64,000 bases of DNA, taken from positions 1-64,000 of the forward strand of contig DATJSN010000099.1 in NCBI GenBank assembly GCA_035504095.1. The letters are read 5' to 3'. This stretch comes from DATJSN01 sp035504095 (lineage in GTDB: Bacteria; Planctomycetota; Phycisphaerae; WQYP01). The notes under the pieces are model-generated. The model made no database searches. It had not been told where the DNA came from and saw nothing but the letters and a program-made list of their open reading frames with translations. Of this stretch, positions 55,938-64,000 are shown in pieces. The translations under genes and the position numbers were made by a program. How positions within the stretch are numbered: the first letter of the stretch is position 1; every line of letters begins with the position of its first letter.

Positions 55938-56021
55938 TGCCGGAGGAGGGAATCGAACCCACACTCTCTTGCGAGAACCGGATTTTGAATCCGGCGCGTC
56001 TGCCAGTTCCGCCACTCCGGC
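55938..56021 (-). tRNA. tRNA-Leu (anticodon CAA)
   Basis: 84-base type II tRNA. The acceptor arms GCCGGAG and CTCCGGC pair fully. The D-arm has GGCGGAACTGGCAGACGC, the anticodon stem-loop CCGGA-TTCAAAA-TCCGG gives anticodon CAA, a long variable arm follows (TTCTCGCAAGAGAGTG), and the T-arm has GGTTCGATTCC. The discriminator is A and no CCA is encoded. It lies between ribH and rny on the same strand. Confidence 0.97.
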
Positions 56022-56088
56022 GCAAAAGATAGATTATAGAGTGATAACGATTTCGTAACAAAGCATCAATGAGTTCACAATCTGCGTC

Positions 56089-57717
56089 TTAGCGTGCCAG
56101 CTCAACCGCACGCACTTCACGCAGGACCGTTACACGAATTTCTCCCGGAAATGTCAATTCCGATTGAATGCGGTTGGCGATTTCGCGGGCGATAAGTTTG
56201 GCTGTCGCATCATCGCACTTTTCCGGATCGACAATAACGCGGACTTCGCGCCCCGCCTGGATGGCAAAAGCCTGTCTGACCGGCCCATGAGCCATGGCAA
56301 TCGTCTCAAGCTCCTGAAGCCGTTTGATGTAACGTTCCAGCGATTCGCGTCGTGCCCCGGGCCGGGCACCACTGATGGCATCCGCAGCCATAACGATTGG
56401 TGTATACGGCGTGGTAGACGGAATGTCGCTATGATGACCGCCAATGGCATTAAGCACTGCTTCAGGCTCATTAAATTTACGGCAAAATTCCATACCCAGG
56501 GCCGGATGGCCGCCTTCCTGGTCATGGTCCATGGCCTTGCCAATGTCATGAAGCAAACCGGCCCTCCGCGCCAGGGCGCCGTCTAAACGCAATTCATCGG
56601 CGATCATTTGAGCGATATATGCGACTTCCATTGAATGCCGCAGAACATTTTGTCCATAACTGGTGCGATAATGAAGTCGGCCGAGCATTTCCATAATTCT
56701 CGGATGCACGTTGGGAATATTGGCTTCGATAATCGCTTTTTTACCGACCTGTCGGATGTTATTTTCGATCTCTTTCTGTGTTGCATCGACAATTTCTTCG
56801 ATCCTTGCCGGATGAATGCGCCCGTCGGCGATGAGTTTTTCCAGCGTTATACGGGCAACCTCTCTGCGGATCGGATCAAAGCAATTAACAGTGATCACAC
56901 CCGGTGTATCGTCAATGATTACATCCACACCAGTAGCTTGTTCAAAAGCGCGGATATTCCGTCCTTCACGGCCGATGATGCGACCTTTCATGTCATCACT
57001 GGGAATCGCAACTGACTTGGTCGTGCCTTCACTGGTGACTTCTGCGGCGTAGCGCTGCATCGCCTGAAGCATAATATTTGACGCTTTTTGTTTGGCTTCC
57101 TCACGCGCCTGTTCCTCGATTTTCTCCACCATGATGGCCATCTCATGGCGGACTTCTCCTTCCACGCGCGTAAGCAGCAGTTGTTTGGCGTCTTCCACGG
57201 ACATATTGGTAATTTGTAGAAGAATCTCTTTTTCGCGAGCCAGCGTCTGATCGATTTGCTGTTCCTTGATCTGCAAATTGCGGTTCCGGTCGGTCAGCGA
57301 ACGTTCCAGATTTTCCAGATTTTTTTCCTTGGTGGTCAGCGTATCGAGCTTTTGATCCAGTGTGTCTTCGCGCTTAAGCAACCGCTCTTCGATTTTACGC
57401 ATTTCCTCCCGCGAAGATTCAACATCGCGGTCCGCCTGTTCACGTAATTTAAGTGATTCGTCTTTGGCCGTTAGTTGCGCTTGTTTAACCAGATCCGCGG
57501 CTTGTCTCTTAGCATCATCAACCAGCTTTTCAGCTTCCACCCGGCTGCGGCTCAGTGTCGTTTTTCCGATGGCCTTTGCCAACAAAAAAGCAACTGCAAT
57601 GCCTGCCAGAACCCCACCAACGCCAAATACAAAATCCATGGGGTCCAATACCGCAATCGGTAATACCAGAATCGGAGAAATGCCCTTTCCTCCACCTAAT
57701 ATGGACAAAATATGCAT
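56089..57717 (-). CDS. rny: Ribonuclease Y
   Basis: 542 residues. An N-terminal membrane helix (about 30-50, FVFGVGGVLAGIAVAFLL) is followed by a long charged coiled coil (about 55-205), a KH domain (GRIIGREGRNIRAFEQATGVDVIIDDTP) and an HD domain with the metal motif HDIGKAMDHDQEGGHPALG. This endoribonuclease starts mRNA decay at the membrane. The N-terminus is slightly longer than usual, so a start at the second Met (MDFVFGVG) is possible, but the first ATG has GAGGT upstream. Confidence 0.95.
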   Translation of the reverse strand: MHILSILGGGKGISPILVLPIAVLDPMDFVFGVGGVLAGIAVAFLLAKAIGKTTLSRSRVEAEKLVDDAKRQAADLVKQAQLTAKDESLKLREQADRDVESSREEMRKIEERLLKREDTLDQKLDTLTTKEKNLENLERSLTDRNRNLQIKEQQIDQTLAREKEILLQITNMSVEDAKQLLLTRVEGEVRHEMAIMVEKIEEQAREEAKQKASNIMLQAMQRYAAEVTSEGTTKSVAIPSDDMKGRIIGREGRNIRAFEQATGVDVIIDDTPGVITVNCFDPIRREVARITLEKLIADGRIHPARIEEIVDATQKEIENNIRQVGKKAIIEANIPNVHPRIMEMLGRLHYRTSYGQNVLRHSMEVAYIAQMIADELRLDGALARRAGLLHDIGKAMDHDQEGGHPALGMEFCRKFNEPEAVLNAIGGHHSDIPSTTPYTPIVMAADAISGARPGARRESLERYIKRLQELETIAMAHGPVRQAFAIQAGREVRVIVDPEKCDDATAKLIAREIANRIQSELTFPGEIRVTVLREVRAVELAR

Positions 57718-57736
57718 ATGCCAACCTCACCTTTCG

Positions 57737-57759
57737 ATTCGAACACAAATCGTTCGAAT
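57737..57759 (-). promoter_or_regulatory. Inverted repeat in the rny leader
   Basis: Perfect arms ATTCGAAC / GTTCGAAT with a seven-base spacer, ending 20 bases before the rny start and just upstream of its ribosome site. It would form a hairpin in the mRNA, or could be an operator. Autoregulation through a leader hairpin is known for RNase E, but this is only an analogy. Confidence 0.5.
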
Positions 57760-57997
57760 TACAACGCCCGCCATTTTCTTCGGCGCACGCCGCGCCGCGG
57801 GAGATTGACACGTCTGAGCGTGTTGAGTTTTTTCAAACCCAGCATCGGCTCGCCGCAAACTTTATTGACGAATAATTTGTCACCTGTAGGAAGATGGCAG
57901 GCGAATGAACAGATCAGAATCCTGTAGACTTATACGCGTAGACAACTCGCCGGCTTTATATAATTGGCTGTTGAACTACAGCTCCGGAGATTCGTAC

Positions 57998-58168
57998 CTC
58001 CGCCGCAAAGATTCCCCGACGGAGATTTTCGCACCGTGTAAGGCGGTTATGCTCACGGAAATCGAGTGTAAGTCCTGGATGATCCACCTGATTCACCATT
58101 CGTCAATCTATATGCAGTCCATATTTTCCCGGACTGCGCGGTTCATCGGAAAAAACCCGACGCACCGC
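57998..58168. ncRNA. Candidate structured RNA, strand unknown
   Basis: Four consecutive stems: 57998-58024 (CTCCGCCG / CGACGGAG, one mismatch), 58034-58058 (CCGTG / CACGG), 58114-58137 (perfect seven-base stem GCAGTCC / GGACTGC) and 58138-58168 (GCGGT / ACCGC around TCGG / CCGA). The cluster and the lack of a credible gene suggest an RNA gene or a leader. It does not show the conserved cores of RNase P, tmRNA or SRP RNA. A 6S-type RNA is possible but unproven. Confidence 0.3.
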
Positions 58169-58440
58169 ATTAAACAGCTCGCATCTACGCAAAATTCGTT
58201 CAACTTAAATTTTGAGATAGCGTCATATAGACCGCGCCAGCTGTGTCAATCCAAAACATTACAACAGGAACCCGACATAACCATTCAAAATATGGTTGAG
58301 TCAGTTCTGTAGTTTTCTGATGTTAACAATTAATATTATTTTGGTCAAGATTCTGATTTTCAGAGTTTTATAACGCAAAGATGACAATACTTTGGTAAGT
58401 GTTATTGTGGTATTCATTCTTGATTTAAAGGAGACAATCT

Positions 58441-58833
58441 ATGGCAGATACAACACCAGGAAAATCGGAACCAGCCACGGAAATGGCCGCCGAGCGAACC
58501 GTACTCGCCTGGATAAGAACCGGACTGGCATTGATGGGGTTTGGATTTGTCGTGGCCAAGTTTGGTTTATTTCTTCGGGAACTGGCTGAATTGCATGAAC
58601 CGGGCATGAGCCTGCAAGACAATCAATCGTTCTCGCTTTGGGCCGGCATAGCCCTGGTCTTTTTGGGAATCACGGTTAATGTGATCGCGGCGATTCGCTA
58701 TGCGGGCATCTTTGCTCGGATTCGTGCCGGTATAACGCCGGTCATGCCCAGCCGTTCAGGAACATCGATTATAGCCTTGATATTGGCACTCATCGGTATG
58801 GTTATTGTGATATATCTTTTACAAGTGGGCTGA
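58441..58833 (+). CDS. DUF202-family inner-membrane protein
   Basis: 130 residues with three hydrophobic helices. The DUF202/YidH signature is near the start: AAERTVLAWIRTGLALMGFGFVVAKFG. AAAGGAG lies seven bases before the ATG. Function of the family is unknown. It stands alone, convergent with the L,D-transpeptidase gene. Confidence 0.9.
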   Translation: MADTTPGKSEPATEMAAERTVLAWIRTGLALMGFGFVVAKFGLFLRELAELHEPGMSLQDNQSFSLWAGIALVFLGITVNVIAAIRYAGIFARIRAGITPVMPSRSGTSIIALILALIGMVIVIYLLQVG

Positions 58834-58850
58834 TCGCAGGCAAAGTTATA

Positions 58851-60002
58851 TTAATTTTTGCCGTCCACTTCCGATGATTCAAGACCAGGCGGGTGAATCC
58901 CAGGGGGCAAATTCAGCGTATTCTCTATGGGGTGCGCCGGATTAATCATGATCACCGGCGTGCCGATTTGCACCATTGTTGCCAGATGCGCGGCATCCCA
59001 GTTTGTCATACGAAAACAACCATGTGAACCTGTGATGCCGATGTATTGCGGCACCGGATTACCATGCATACCAACCCCGGGAATATTCAATCCCATCCAC
59101 ACAACACCCACAGGATTGCGCGGTCCCGGAGGAATTAAAAGTTTCTTGTCTATACCATGCACTTCCGGCCAGGATTGAGGATCAAATGTGTAATTCGGAT
59201 CAAGTACAATCACCTGTATCACCCCGTTAGATGTTGGAAGATCTTCTTTAAGCCGTGCAATTGAACAGCGAAAGAGCGCTACTTCCTGATTATTCTGGTT
59301 GTAAGCCCGGATGACTTTCTGAGCGAAATTAACCGTCAAGTACGCCACATCCGGATGAGGTATTTCCGTTTCATATTCATTCATCAAATCTGCAAGTCCG
59401 TCCGTCAAACCCAGATCATTAGGCCCGGGAAATGGACGAATGTTCGGGACATTGATTGTCTGACCAGCCTGTAGTGTATCCAGATCGACGCCTGGATTAA
59501 GCCGCTGAAGCAGACTCTCCATACAACGAAATTTTTCAGAAAGACAATCCGACAAAGAGCCGTAAGGCATCCGGTCGAGCGAAGCCATTTTCAGCCAATC
59601 GTGCATTTCCAGTTCGCCGACAGCCTGAATATCCTGTTGTGTTATGGCATACTGAGTAACGACATGATCAATATCGACGCCAAGGGCATTGTAAATACGC
59701 GGATCGTGCGGATTAAATGGATTAACTCCAGGGAAATTGTCGGCGGCATATTCCACCAGCGCCAGTCGTGAATTAGGACCAAATGAAGCATCCAGAATGC
59801 CCGGCGAATAATTGTTAGCCGCCAGCGCAATCTGCCAAGCTAGATCAATGCGTTGTTTTTGCGTGAGTTCTGGAGAAGCTATTGGCGCCGATGCTGTAGA
59901 CGGTTCAGTTGTCGCTGCTGCACAAACAAAACGTCCGGCCAAATATGTCGGAAGGAATAACAAAACTACTGCCGCATATACTGAAAGTTTATTGTTGGTC
60001 AT
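58851..60002 (-). CDS. Exported L,D-transpeptidase (YkuD family)
   Basis: 383 residues: a signal-peptide-like segment (about 7-30, AAVVLLFLPTYLAGRFVCAAA), a helical N-terminal part, a LysM-like wall-binding stretch (LDTLQAGQTINVP near 175-187), and the YkuD domain. The catalytic Cys is C329 in GSHGCFRM, with a His before it in VGMHGNP. It forms 3-3 cross-links in peptidoglycan, or attaches proteins to the wall. The gap after csrA is 71 bases, so cotranscription is possible. No strong ribosome site. Confidence 0.9.
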   Translation of the reverse strand: MTNNKLSVYAAVVLLFLPTYLAGRFVCAAATTEPSTASAPIASPELTQKQRIDLAWQIALAANNYSPGILDASFGPNSRLALVEYAADNFPGVNPFNPHDPRIYNALGVDIDHVVTQYAITQQDIQAVGELEMHDWLKMASLDRMPYGSLSDCLSEKFRCMESLLQRLNPGVDLDTLQAGQTINVPNIRPFPGPNDLGLTDGLADLMNEYETEIPHPDVAYLTVNFAQKVIRAYNQNNQEVALFRCSIARLKEDLPTSNGVIQVIVLDPNYTFDPQSWPEVHGIDKKLLIPPGPRNPVGVVWMGLNIPGVGMHGNPVPQYIGITGSHGCFRMTNWDAAHLATMVQIGTPVIMINPAHPIENTLNLPPGIHPPGLESSEVDGKN

Positions 60003-60073
60003 GATGTCAATCGCCTAGTCCGTAGGCTACAAGTATGGATTCCATCCACTCTATTTTTGAAAGTCGGAATTGC

Positions 60074-60385
60074 CTATTGTTTTACCTTTTGTGCATTTAA
60101 AGACGCCTGAGCCACGGGCTGTTCACCCAGGTTTATAACTTCGGTTCGCGCTGGGGTTGTTGTGCCGGCGTTTTGAAATCGAATCTGTCTTTCCACCTCC
60201 GCTAGCTCCAGCGGCGATTTGACGCCCGGATGCATCCGCCGCCAGATCTCATCGCGATCAACGGATACCTCTCTCGGCGCCTGAATCGCCAATCGCACAC
60301 TGCTGCGCGACCACTTTACAACTTTAACTTCAATTGTCCCGTTGATGATAATGCTCTGTCCTTCCCCGCGGCTCAATGCCAACAT
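60074..60385 (-). CDS. csrA: CsrA-type RNA-binding regulator with long C-terminal tail
   Basis: 103 residues from the ATG with AAAGGG six bases upstream; the open frame to 60502 is spurious. The first 50 residues match CsrA (MLALSRGEGQSIIINGTIEV, VRLAIQAPREVSVDRDEIW), including the Arg of the RNA-binding edge. The tail of about 50 residues is longer than in E. coli CsrA (61 residues). CsrA blocks translation by binding GGA motifs. Confidence 0.88.
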   Translation of the reverse strand: MLALSRGEGQSIIINGTIEVKVVKWSRSSVRLAIQAPREVSVDRDEIWRRMHPGVKSPLELAEVERQIRFQNAGTTTPARTEVINLGEQPVAQASLNAQKVKQ

Positions 60386-60448
60386 AAAGCACCCTTTCCA
60401 TAGAGTTTTAGACAGGCCCGTCCTTCTTCTGCATGACCTAGACAAATC

Positions 60449-60454
60449 ATTATA
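60449..60454 (-). promoter_or_regulatory. Probable -10 box of csrA
   Basis: Minus-strand TATAAT about 64 bases before the csrA start. No good -35 box at 16-18 bases, so an activator may be needed. Confidence 0.4.
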
Positions 60455-60583
60455 CAAAGGACCTGCCCACTCGTCTTGAAGAAAATCGGTTACAAGGGAC
60501 AAAAACTCAAGAAAAACCCGGCGAAAATAGCCGAATTTGACAATAAAAACCGTTAGGGCAGTCTTTTAACAAAAAAATGGCCT

Positions 60584-60624
60584 AGCCCCCGGAAAATATT
60601 ACCTGGCAAACAAGAGTGGGGGCT
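60584..60624. promoter_or_regulatory. Long-loop hairpin between csrA and tag
   Basis: Arms AGCCCCC / GGGGGCT with a 27-base loop containing a GGA. It lies 54 bases before tag, so may be in its leader. Upstream at 60537-60542 is a TTGACA that could be a -35 box for tag. Confidence 0.35.
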
Positions 60625-60677
60625 GTAAGATTTCAGAACATAGTTTGTTTGCAAAACACCGCTACCAAGGAATCTAA

Positions 60678-61268
60678 ATGATCACCCACCTTCGATGTCC
60701 CTGGGCTACCACCGAACAAAACATTGCCTATCACGACATGGAATGGGGTAGACCAGTCCATGATGATCGTAAATTATTTGAATTTCTCATTCTTGAAGGC
60801 GCCCAGGCGGGTTTAAGCTGGAATACGATTTTAAATCGTCGAGAGGGCTATCGAAAAGCATTTGCGAAATTCAACCCGGTTTCAGTTGCGGCGTTTACCA
60901 GCCGGGATACCAGCCACCTGCTTAAAGATCCCGGAATTATCCGTAACCGTCTTAAGATCGCATCCGCGGTGCAAAATGCCCAGGCGTTTTTGAAAGTGCA
61001 AAGTGAATTTGGAAGCTTTAGTTCTTATATCTGGCAATTCGTCGGCGGGGAGCCGCTGGTCAATCGCCGGCGAAGTCTACGGGATGTTCCCGCCAGAACT
61101 CCGGAATCAGACGCCATGAGCAAAGACCTCAAACGCCGTGGATTCAATTTTGTTGGATCAACGATTTGCTATGCCTATATGCAGGCCATAGGAATGGTAG
61201 ACGATCACCTGCTGACTTGTTTTTGTCATACCGCCAGACGATCGAAAGCTAAGATCAAAGCCATATGA
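60678..61268 (+). CDS. tag: DNA-3-methyladenine glycosylase I
   Basis: 196 residues. It removes 3-methyladenine from alkylated DNA in base-excision repair. Signatures: RCPWATTEQNIAYHDMEWGRPVHDD, the LEGAQAGLSWNTIL block, and FNFVGSTICYAYMQAIGMVDDHL with zinc ligands near the ends (Cys in RCPW; His and Cys in the C-terminal HLLTCFCH). AAGGA lies six bases before the ATG. Confidence 0.95.
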   Translation: MITHLRCPWATTEQNIAYHDMEWGRPVHDDRKLFEFLILEGAQAGLSWNTILNRREGYRKAFAKFNPVSVAAFTSRDTSHLLKDPGIIRNRLKIASAVQNAQAFLKVQSEFGSFSSYIWQFVGGEPLVNRRRSLRDVPARTPESDAMSKDLKRRGFNFVGSTICYAYMQAIGMVDDHLLTCFCHTARRSKAKIKAI

Positions 61269-61301
61269 GAAACAATCAAACAGAAAGTTTAAAGTCCATC
61301 T

Positions 61302-63242
61302 TTACTCTCGTAATTTAATGGCGTCTTCCGTCGCGCCGGCGGCAAATGCCAGTGCTGCTGTTGCGTTCGATAAATCCCCGCCGTCAATGATGATCTTTTT
61401 GTTTTGAGTTCCTTCAACCCGTAAAAATACCGGAACCGAAGAAAGCACCCGCGGGCCTGTTAATAAAGTTTCCTGCGAATCGATAAATCTTAAAAGCGAT
61501 TCGGCCTGTTCATTTCCCTGCGCGCTAAGCCCATAAACAGCAGCATCTTGTACGTGGTCCAAAATCACCGCCGGCCGAAGTTCCGGGGTGCTTACTTCAA
61601 AACGTATGTTGTTCAAAGTTATCCCACGGGCGTTACGAGCATAAAGACCGTACGCCGGCATGGGTCCAAGATCAAAATATTCGCCAGCAATTTGCGGTAA
61701 ATCGCGCCGCGCCGCATATTCGGCGGTACCGCCGCCGCCAAAAACCAGATGAATGTCGTCAAAAGAAATATCTTCCATAATCGAATCACCGACGCAATTA
61801 AGAACGATGCAGGAAAATCTTTCTCCTTCATTGTAGGCAATCGCAAATGGAAGGCCTGCAAGTGGGCTGGGATTAGTGGTGACCGTACCTATGATGTTGC
61901 TGAATGAAATATGCCGGATAATGCCCGGGCCTGATGGATGAGAAGGCTTTGTCGTCGGAGAAGGCTGCGTGGCGGCCGGCAGAGTGGTGTCTATCGCATA
62001 TTTCACGCTGTGATCTTCAGGTTGCGTGGTAGCTGTGTCACTCTGAGTATCGTCGGCATCGGGTTGAGTATTATTGACACTCGGTTTTGTACTCGGCTGC
62101 GTACTGGAATGTTTTCCGTGCCCACCTTTGCCTTTTGAACCCGGCCCGACTCCAATATTGATCGGCCCGGTTACCTCCTGCAGAACCAGATTGGAAAACG
62201 ACATATTTTCAAATCGCCCACCCTGTCCACACTGCAGCTTAATTGGACAACCAAAAACCTGATAGAGCAGACAATTGGAAACTGCAATGTTTTCCGCCCC
62301 ATCATCGCCAAAGCGAAATACCGACCAGCGTGTGCTGAAGGAACTATTGGTAATGGTTACAAACCGGCATCTTCCAAATAGTGCGCATGCGTCATCCTGC
62401 GACTGCACGTGGCAATTGCTGATCGCGACGTGCTCCGAACTGATAAAGTGAAACCCGTCATTGTTACTTGATACGCGGTTATGGATATGAATTTTGTCCA
62501 TTTGCACGTAACTGGATTCAATGACCCGTACACAGTGATAGCCACTTTCAAACAACCTGATGTTCTGTACAGTAAGATTTTCGCAGCGGTAAAAAAGTAA
62601 CATGTGGACGCGATGGTCGCCGCCGAGTCCAATGGGGTTAGGGCCCTTCCGCACGGCTGCATGGAACAAGTGTCCCTGTCCATCGATCATGCCGGGGCCT
62701 TCGATCGTCACATTTTGCAGATTTACGCCAAAAATCAGGCCATAATTGCCGTCACCAAGTGTCGCATCACCCTTAAGAGGAATCGCCTCTGCTGCATAGT
62801 ATTCTTTCGCATGGGGACTGCCCAGTAACTTTCCGCTGGCCGCTATATGCAGCGTAATATTGCTTTTCATTTCAATGGTTCCAATGACAAAAACCCCCGC
62901 TGGAACCAAAACTGTGCCTCCCTGATCTTTGCTGCAGGCGTTTATAGCAGCCTGTACCGCGGCCGTGTCTGAGGTTTTGCCGTCACCCACTGCGCCAAAA
63001 TCGCGGATGTTGTAAACACGAGCTCCGATGAAATTGGCATCACTGGAACGCGACGTGGCCGCAAAGGCAGTGTTCGGCAAGCCTGTGGCGGGAACATTCT
63101 GTCCTGCGTCCAGCTTTTCGTCTGTGCATCCCTCCAAAGTCGCGCTCAGTAGGCCCGTAGCAGGAATCACAGCCACAGTTGGCAACGACATTAATCCCAT
63201 CCATTGACGCCGCGAGAACACACTCTTTTTCTGACTGTCCAT
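61302..63242 (-). CDS. GH28-type glycoside hydrolase, Tat-exported lipoprotein
   Basis: 646 residues from the ATG with GGAAAGG upstream. The N-terminus has a twin-arginine motif SRRQWMGLMSL and a possible lipobox (LEGC near residue 38), so it is probably exported folded and held on the membrane. The beta-helix domain starts at YNIRDFGAVGDGKTSDTAAVQ and contains pectinase-type blocks (VTIEGPGMIDGQ, NNDGFHF, SQDDACALFG). It carries an inserted stretch of about 70 residues rich in Thr, Pro, Ser and Gln (around 61940-62130). Substrate probably a polyuronide. The GH18-type gene upstream is on the same strand. Confidence 0.85.
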   Translation of the reverse strand: MDSQKKSVFSRRQWMGLMSLPTVAVIPATGLLSATLEGCTDEKLDAGQNVPATGLPNTAFAATSRSSDANFIGARVYNIRDFGAVGDGKTSDTAAVQAAINACSKDQGGTVLVPAGVFVIGTIEMKSNITLHIAASGKLLGSPHAKEYYAAEAIPLKGDATLGDGNYGLIFGVNLQNVTIEGPGMIDGQGHLFHAAVRKGPNPIGLGGDHRVHMLLFYRCENLTVQNIRLFESGYHCVRVIESSYVQMDKIHIHNRVSSNNDGFHFISSEHVAISNCHVQSQDDACALFGRCRFVTITNSSFSTRWSVFRFGDDGAENIAVSNCLLYQVFGCPIKLQCGQGGRFENMSFSNLVLQEVTGPINIGVGPGSKGKGGHGKHSSTQPSTKPSVNNTQPDADDTQSDTATTQPEDHSVKYAIDTTLPAATQPSPTTKPSHPSGPGIIRHISFSNIIGTVTTNPSPLAGLPFAIAYNEGERFSCIVLNCVGDSIMEDISFDDIHLVFGGGGTAEYAARRDLPQIAGEYFDLGPMPAYGLYARNARGITLNNIRFEVSTPELRPAVILDHVQDAAVYGLSAQGNEQAESLLRFIDSQETLLTGPRVLSSVPVFLRVEGTQNKKIIIDGGDLSNATAALAFAAGATEDAIKLRE

Positions 63243-63340
63243 CTCGATCCTTTCCGCATTAAACACAAATATGTCCGCGGCAAGCATCTACTTGCCATGA
63301 CCATTGATTAACGGTACACGATATGAATCATTGCCCGAAA

Positions 63341-64000
63341 TTAGCGCGTGGTAAAAGTTTGAAAAATATCGGTGAATTCCCACGGCGTCTGTTGAATGCC
63401 GCTGTGCGTGTTGTTGTTCTTCATTCCAGGTTTTCCAGCGTCCCGGTTTACGGACCAGAATGACATGCTACAAATCCAAGGATGGTCGACGGCCCATTGT
63501 TCCAGCGCCCTGGCGTCATTCTGCGTAAAGACCTCGCCCTTTTCATCGTTTTTGCCGATCATCGGCGTTAACCCGATTTGTATTGACGCATCAATGCTTT
63601 GGCATTGTTGGTACGCTTTGGCGGCGCTGGCGATTGAAACATCGCTCATTTTCCTGCCCCTGGAAAAGTGTGGACCGAAGTCCATAATCATGATATTCAC
63701 GCAATGGATTTTTAAACCTTTAGCCGCGGTATCAGCTAAAAGTTGTAGTGAATTTTTATCAAGACCGTCGGGATCCACCGGAAGTGTATAGGAAATAAGT
63801 AATCCGGGATTTTTCATTTGCAGGATGGCTAGAATGGAATTTCGTCTCTGGTTTGCCGCCGTATTGGTCAATGCCCTGCCTTCAATGTCAAAATCAAGCG
63901 AAGTGAGTTTATAGCGATCAATAATCGCCTGGTACTGCGCTTCCAGCGACGCTGCATCTTTATCCACGAGCGCCAACTCCTTCCCCGACGCGCCACCGAA
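63341..64000 (-). CDS. GH18 chitinase-like protein, 5' end outside the window
   Basis: The frame is open through the right edge: the bases 63977-64000 read FGGASGKE in frame before the first in-window start. So this is a gene cut by the window, and at least 219 residues are visible. The active-site signature LDFDIEG (DxDxE) follows, preceded by the typical SFGGASG-like strand. Chitinase-type TIM barrel, with the C-terminal MSFWSVNRD block. No C-terminal binding domain is seen. Confidence 0.85.
   Translation of the reverse strand, partial: FGGASGKELALVDKDAASLEAQYQAIIDRYKLTSLDFDIEGRALTNTAANQRRNSILAILQMKNPGLLISYTLPVDPDGLDKNSLQLLADTAAKGLKIHCVNIMIMDFGPHFSRGRKMSDVSIASAAKAYQQCQSIDASIQIGLTPMIGKNDEKGEVFTQNDARALEQWAVDHPWICSMSFWSVNRDAGKPGMKNNNTHSGIQQTPWEFTDIFQTFTTR

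Larger units (their letters stand above)
57718..58440. other. Long gap with inverted repeats, no convincing gene
   Basis: 723 bases between the divergent rny and DUF202 genes. The only sizeable frame (57905-58312, plus) reads like an artefact. The gap holds the rny leader hairpin (57737-57759) and a cluster of hairpins at 57998-58168, both listed separately. It also contains a hairpin plus T-run at 57808-57833 (ACACG/CGTGT then six T) on the plus strand, with no gene that it would end. Confidence 0.4.

Noticed and set aside
57808..57833. Terminator-like hairpin ACACG/CGTGT plus six T on the plus strand
   Set aside because: No plus-strand gene lies upstream that it could end; the only gene nearby is read in the opposite direction.
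57905..58312. 135-codon open frame in the rny upstream gap
   Set aside because: No ribosome site, no recognisable domain, and it overlaps a cluster of inverted repeats that suggests RNA or regulatory structure instead.
60617..60630. GGGGGCTGTAAG resembling the start of tmRNA
   Set aside because: Only the first few bases fit; no tag-peptide frame or matching 3' end follows.

Overview
The window looks like a chromosomal segment of a planctomycete, most likely of the class Phycisphaerae. This is an inference from gene content: four proteins ending in PEP-CTERM sorting tails, a prepilin-like protein with a C-terminal H-X9-DG type motif, ExbB/ExbD plus von Willebrand A (vWA) gene clusters, a DUF2934 protein and a biosynthetic SpeA. 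No rRNA gene, phage, transposase or CRISPR array was seen.

Layout. 1-1.74 kb holds three unrecognised plus-strand genes, one of them between two copies of a 19-base repeat (accessory DNA). 1.78-15.15 kb is a minus-strand block: speA, then reading right to left a sulfotransferase-like/TPR/O-GlcNAc-transferase-like fusion, two vWA membrane proteins, an ExbB/TolQ-ExbD-ExbD unit, a large secreted TPR protein and serA. 15.3-17.8 kb holds a DUF2934 protein, PhoH and a LOG-family protein. 17.9-39.3 kb is the most distinctive part: a secreted starch/alpha-glucan locus with a LacI-type regulator, two GH13 enzymes, three large or giant PEP-CTERM surface proteins, a stand-alone paralogue of one of their N-terminal domains, and a prepilin-like protein. 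Four transcription units there carry near-identical palindromic operators (core AACCGGTT or AACCGTTT) between and over the -35 and -10 boxes, and the regulator gene has a weaker version, so the locus reads as a single local regulon. 39.3-64 kb is mostly housekeeping: Mn-type superoxide dismutase, a CvpA-like protein, a degenerate GspE-like ATPase and PilT, citrate synthase, MiaA, an FGGY sugar kinase, a HAD protein, DedA, GlmS, FtsY, a ClC channel with CBS domains, NusB, RibH, tRNA-Leu(CAA), RNase Y, a DUF202 protein, an L,D-transpeptidase, CsrA, Tag, a GH28 Tat lipoprotein and the 3' part of a GH18 gene.

How it works together (inference). The LacI-type repressor would release the locus when an alpha-glucan-derived sugar is present. 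One amylase is exported freely. The other is anchored by its PEP-CTERM tail beside very long beta-strand-repeat proteins that could bind or scaffold substrate. No exosortase or glucan importer is in the window, so those functions must lie elsewhere.

Many starts were moved inward from the longest open frame, using Shine-Dalgarno sequences, signal peptides or the promoter position; each entry says so. Stretches over 300 bases without a confident gene: 57718-58440 (several hairpins, candidate structured RNA) and 35204-35531 (divergent promoter region of the LacI locus).
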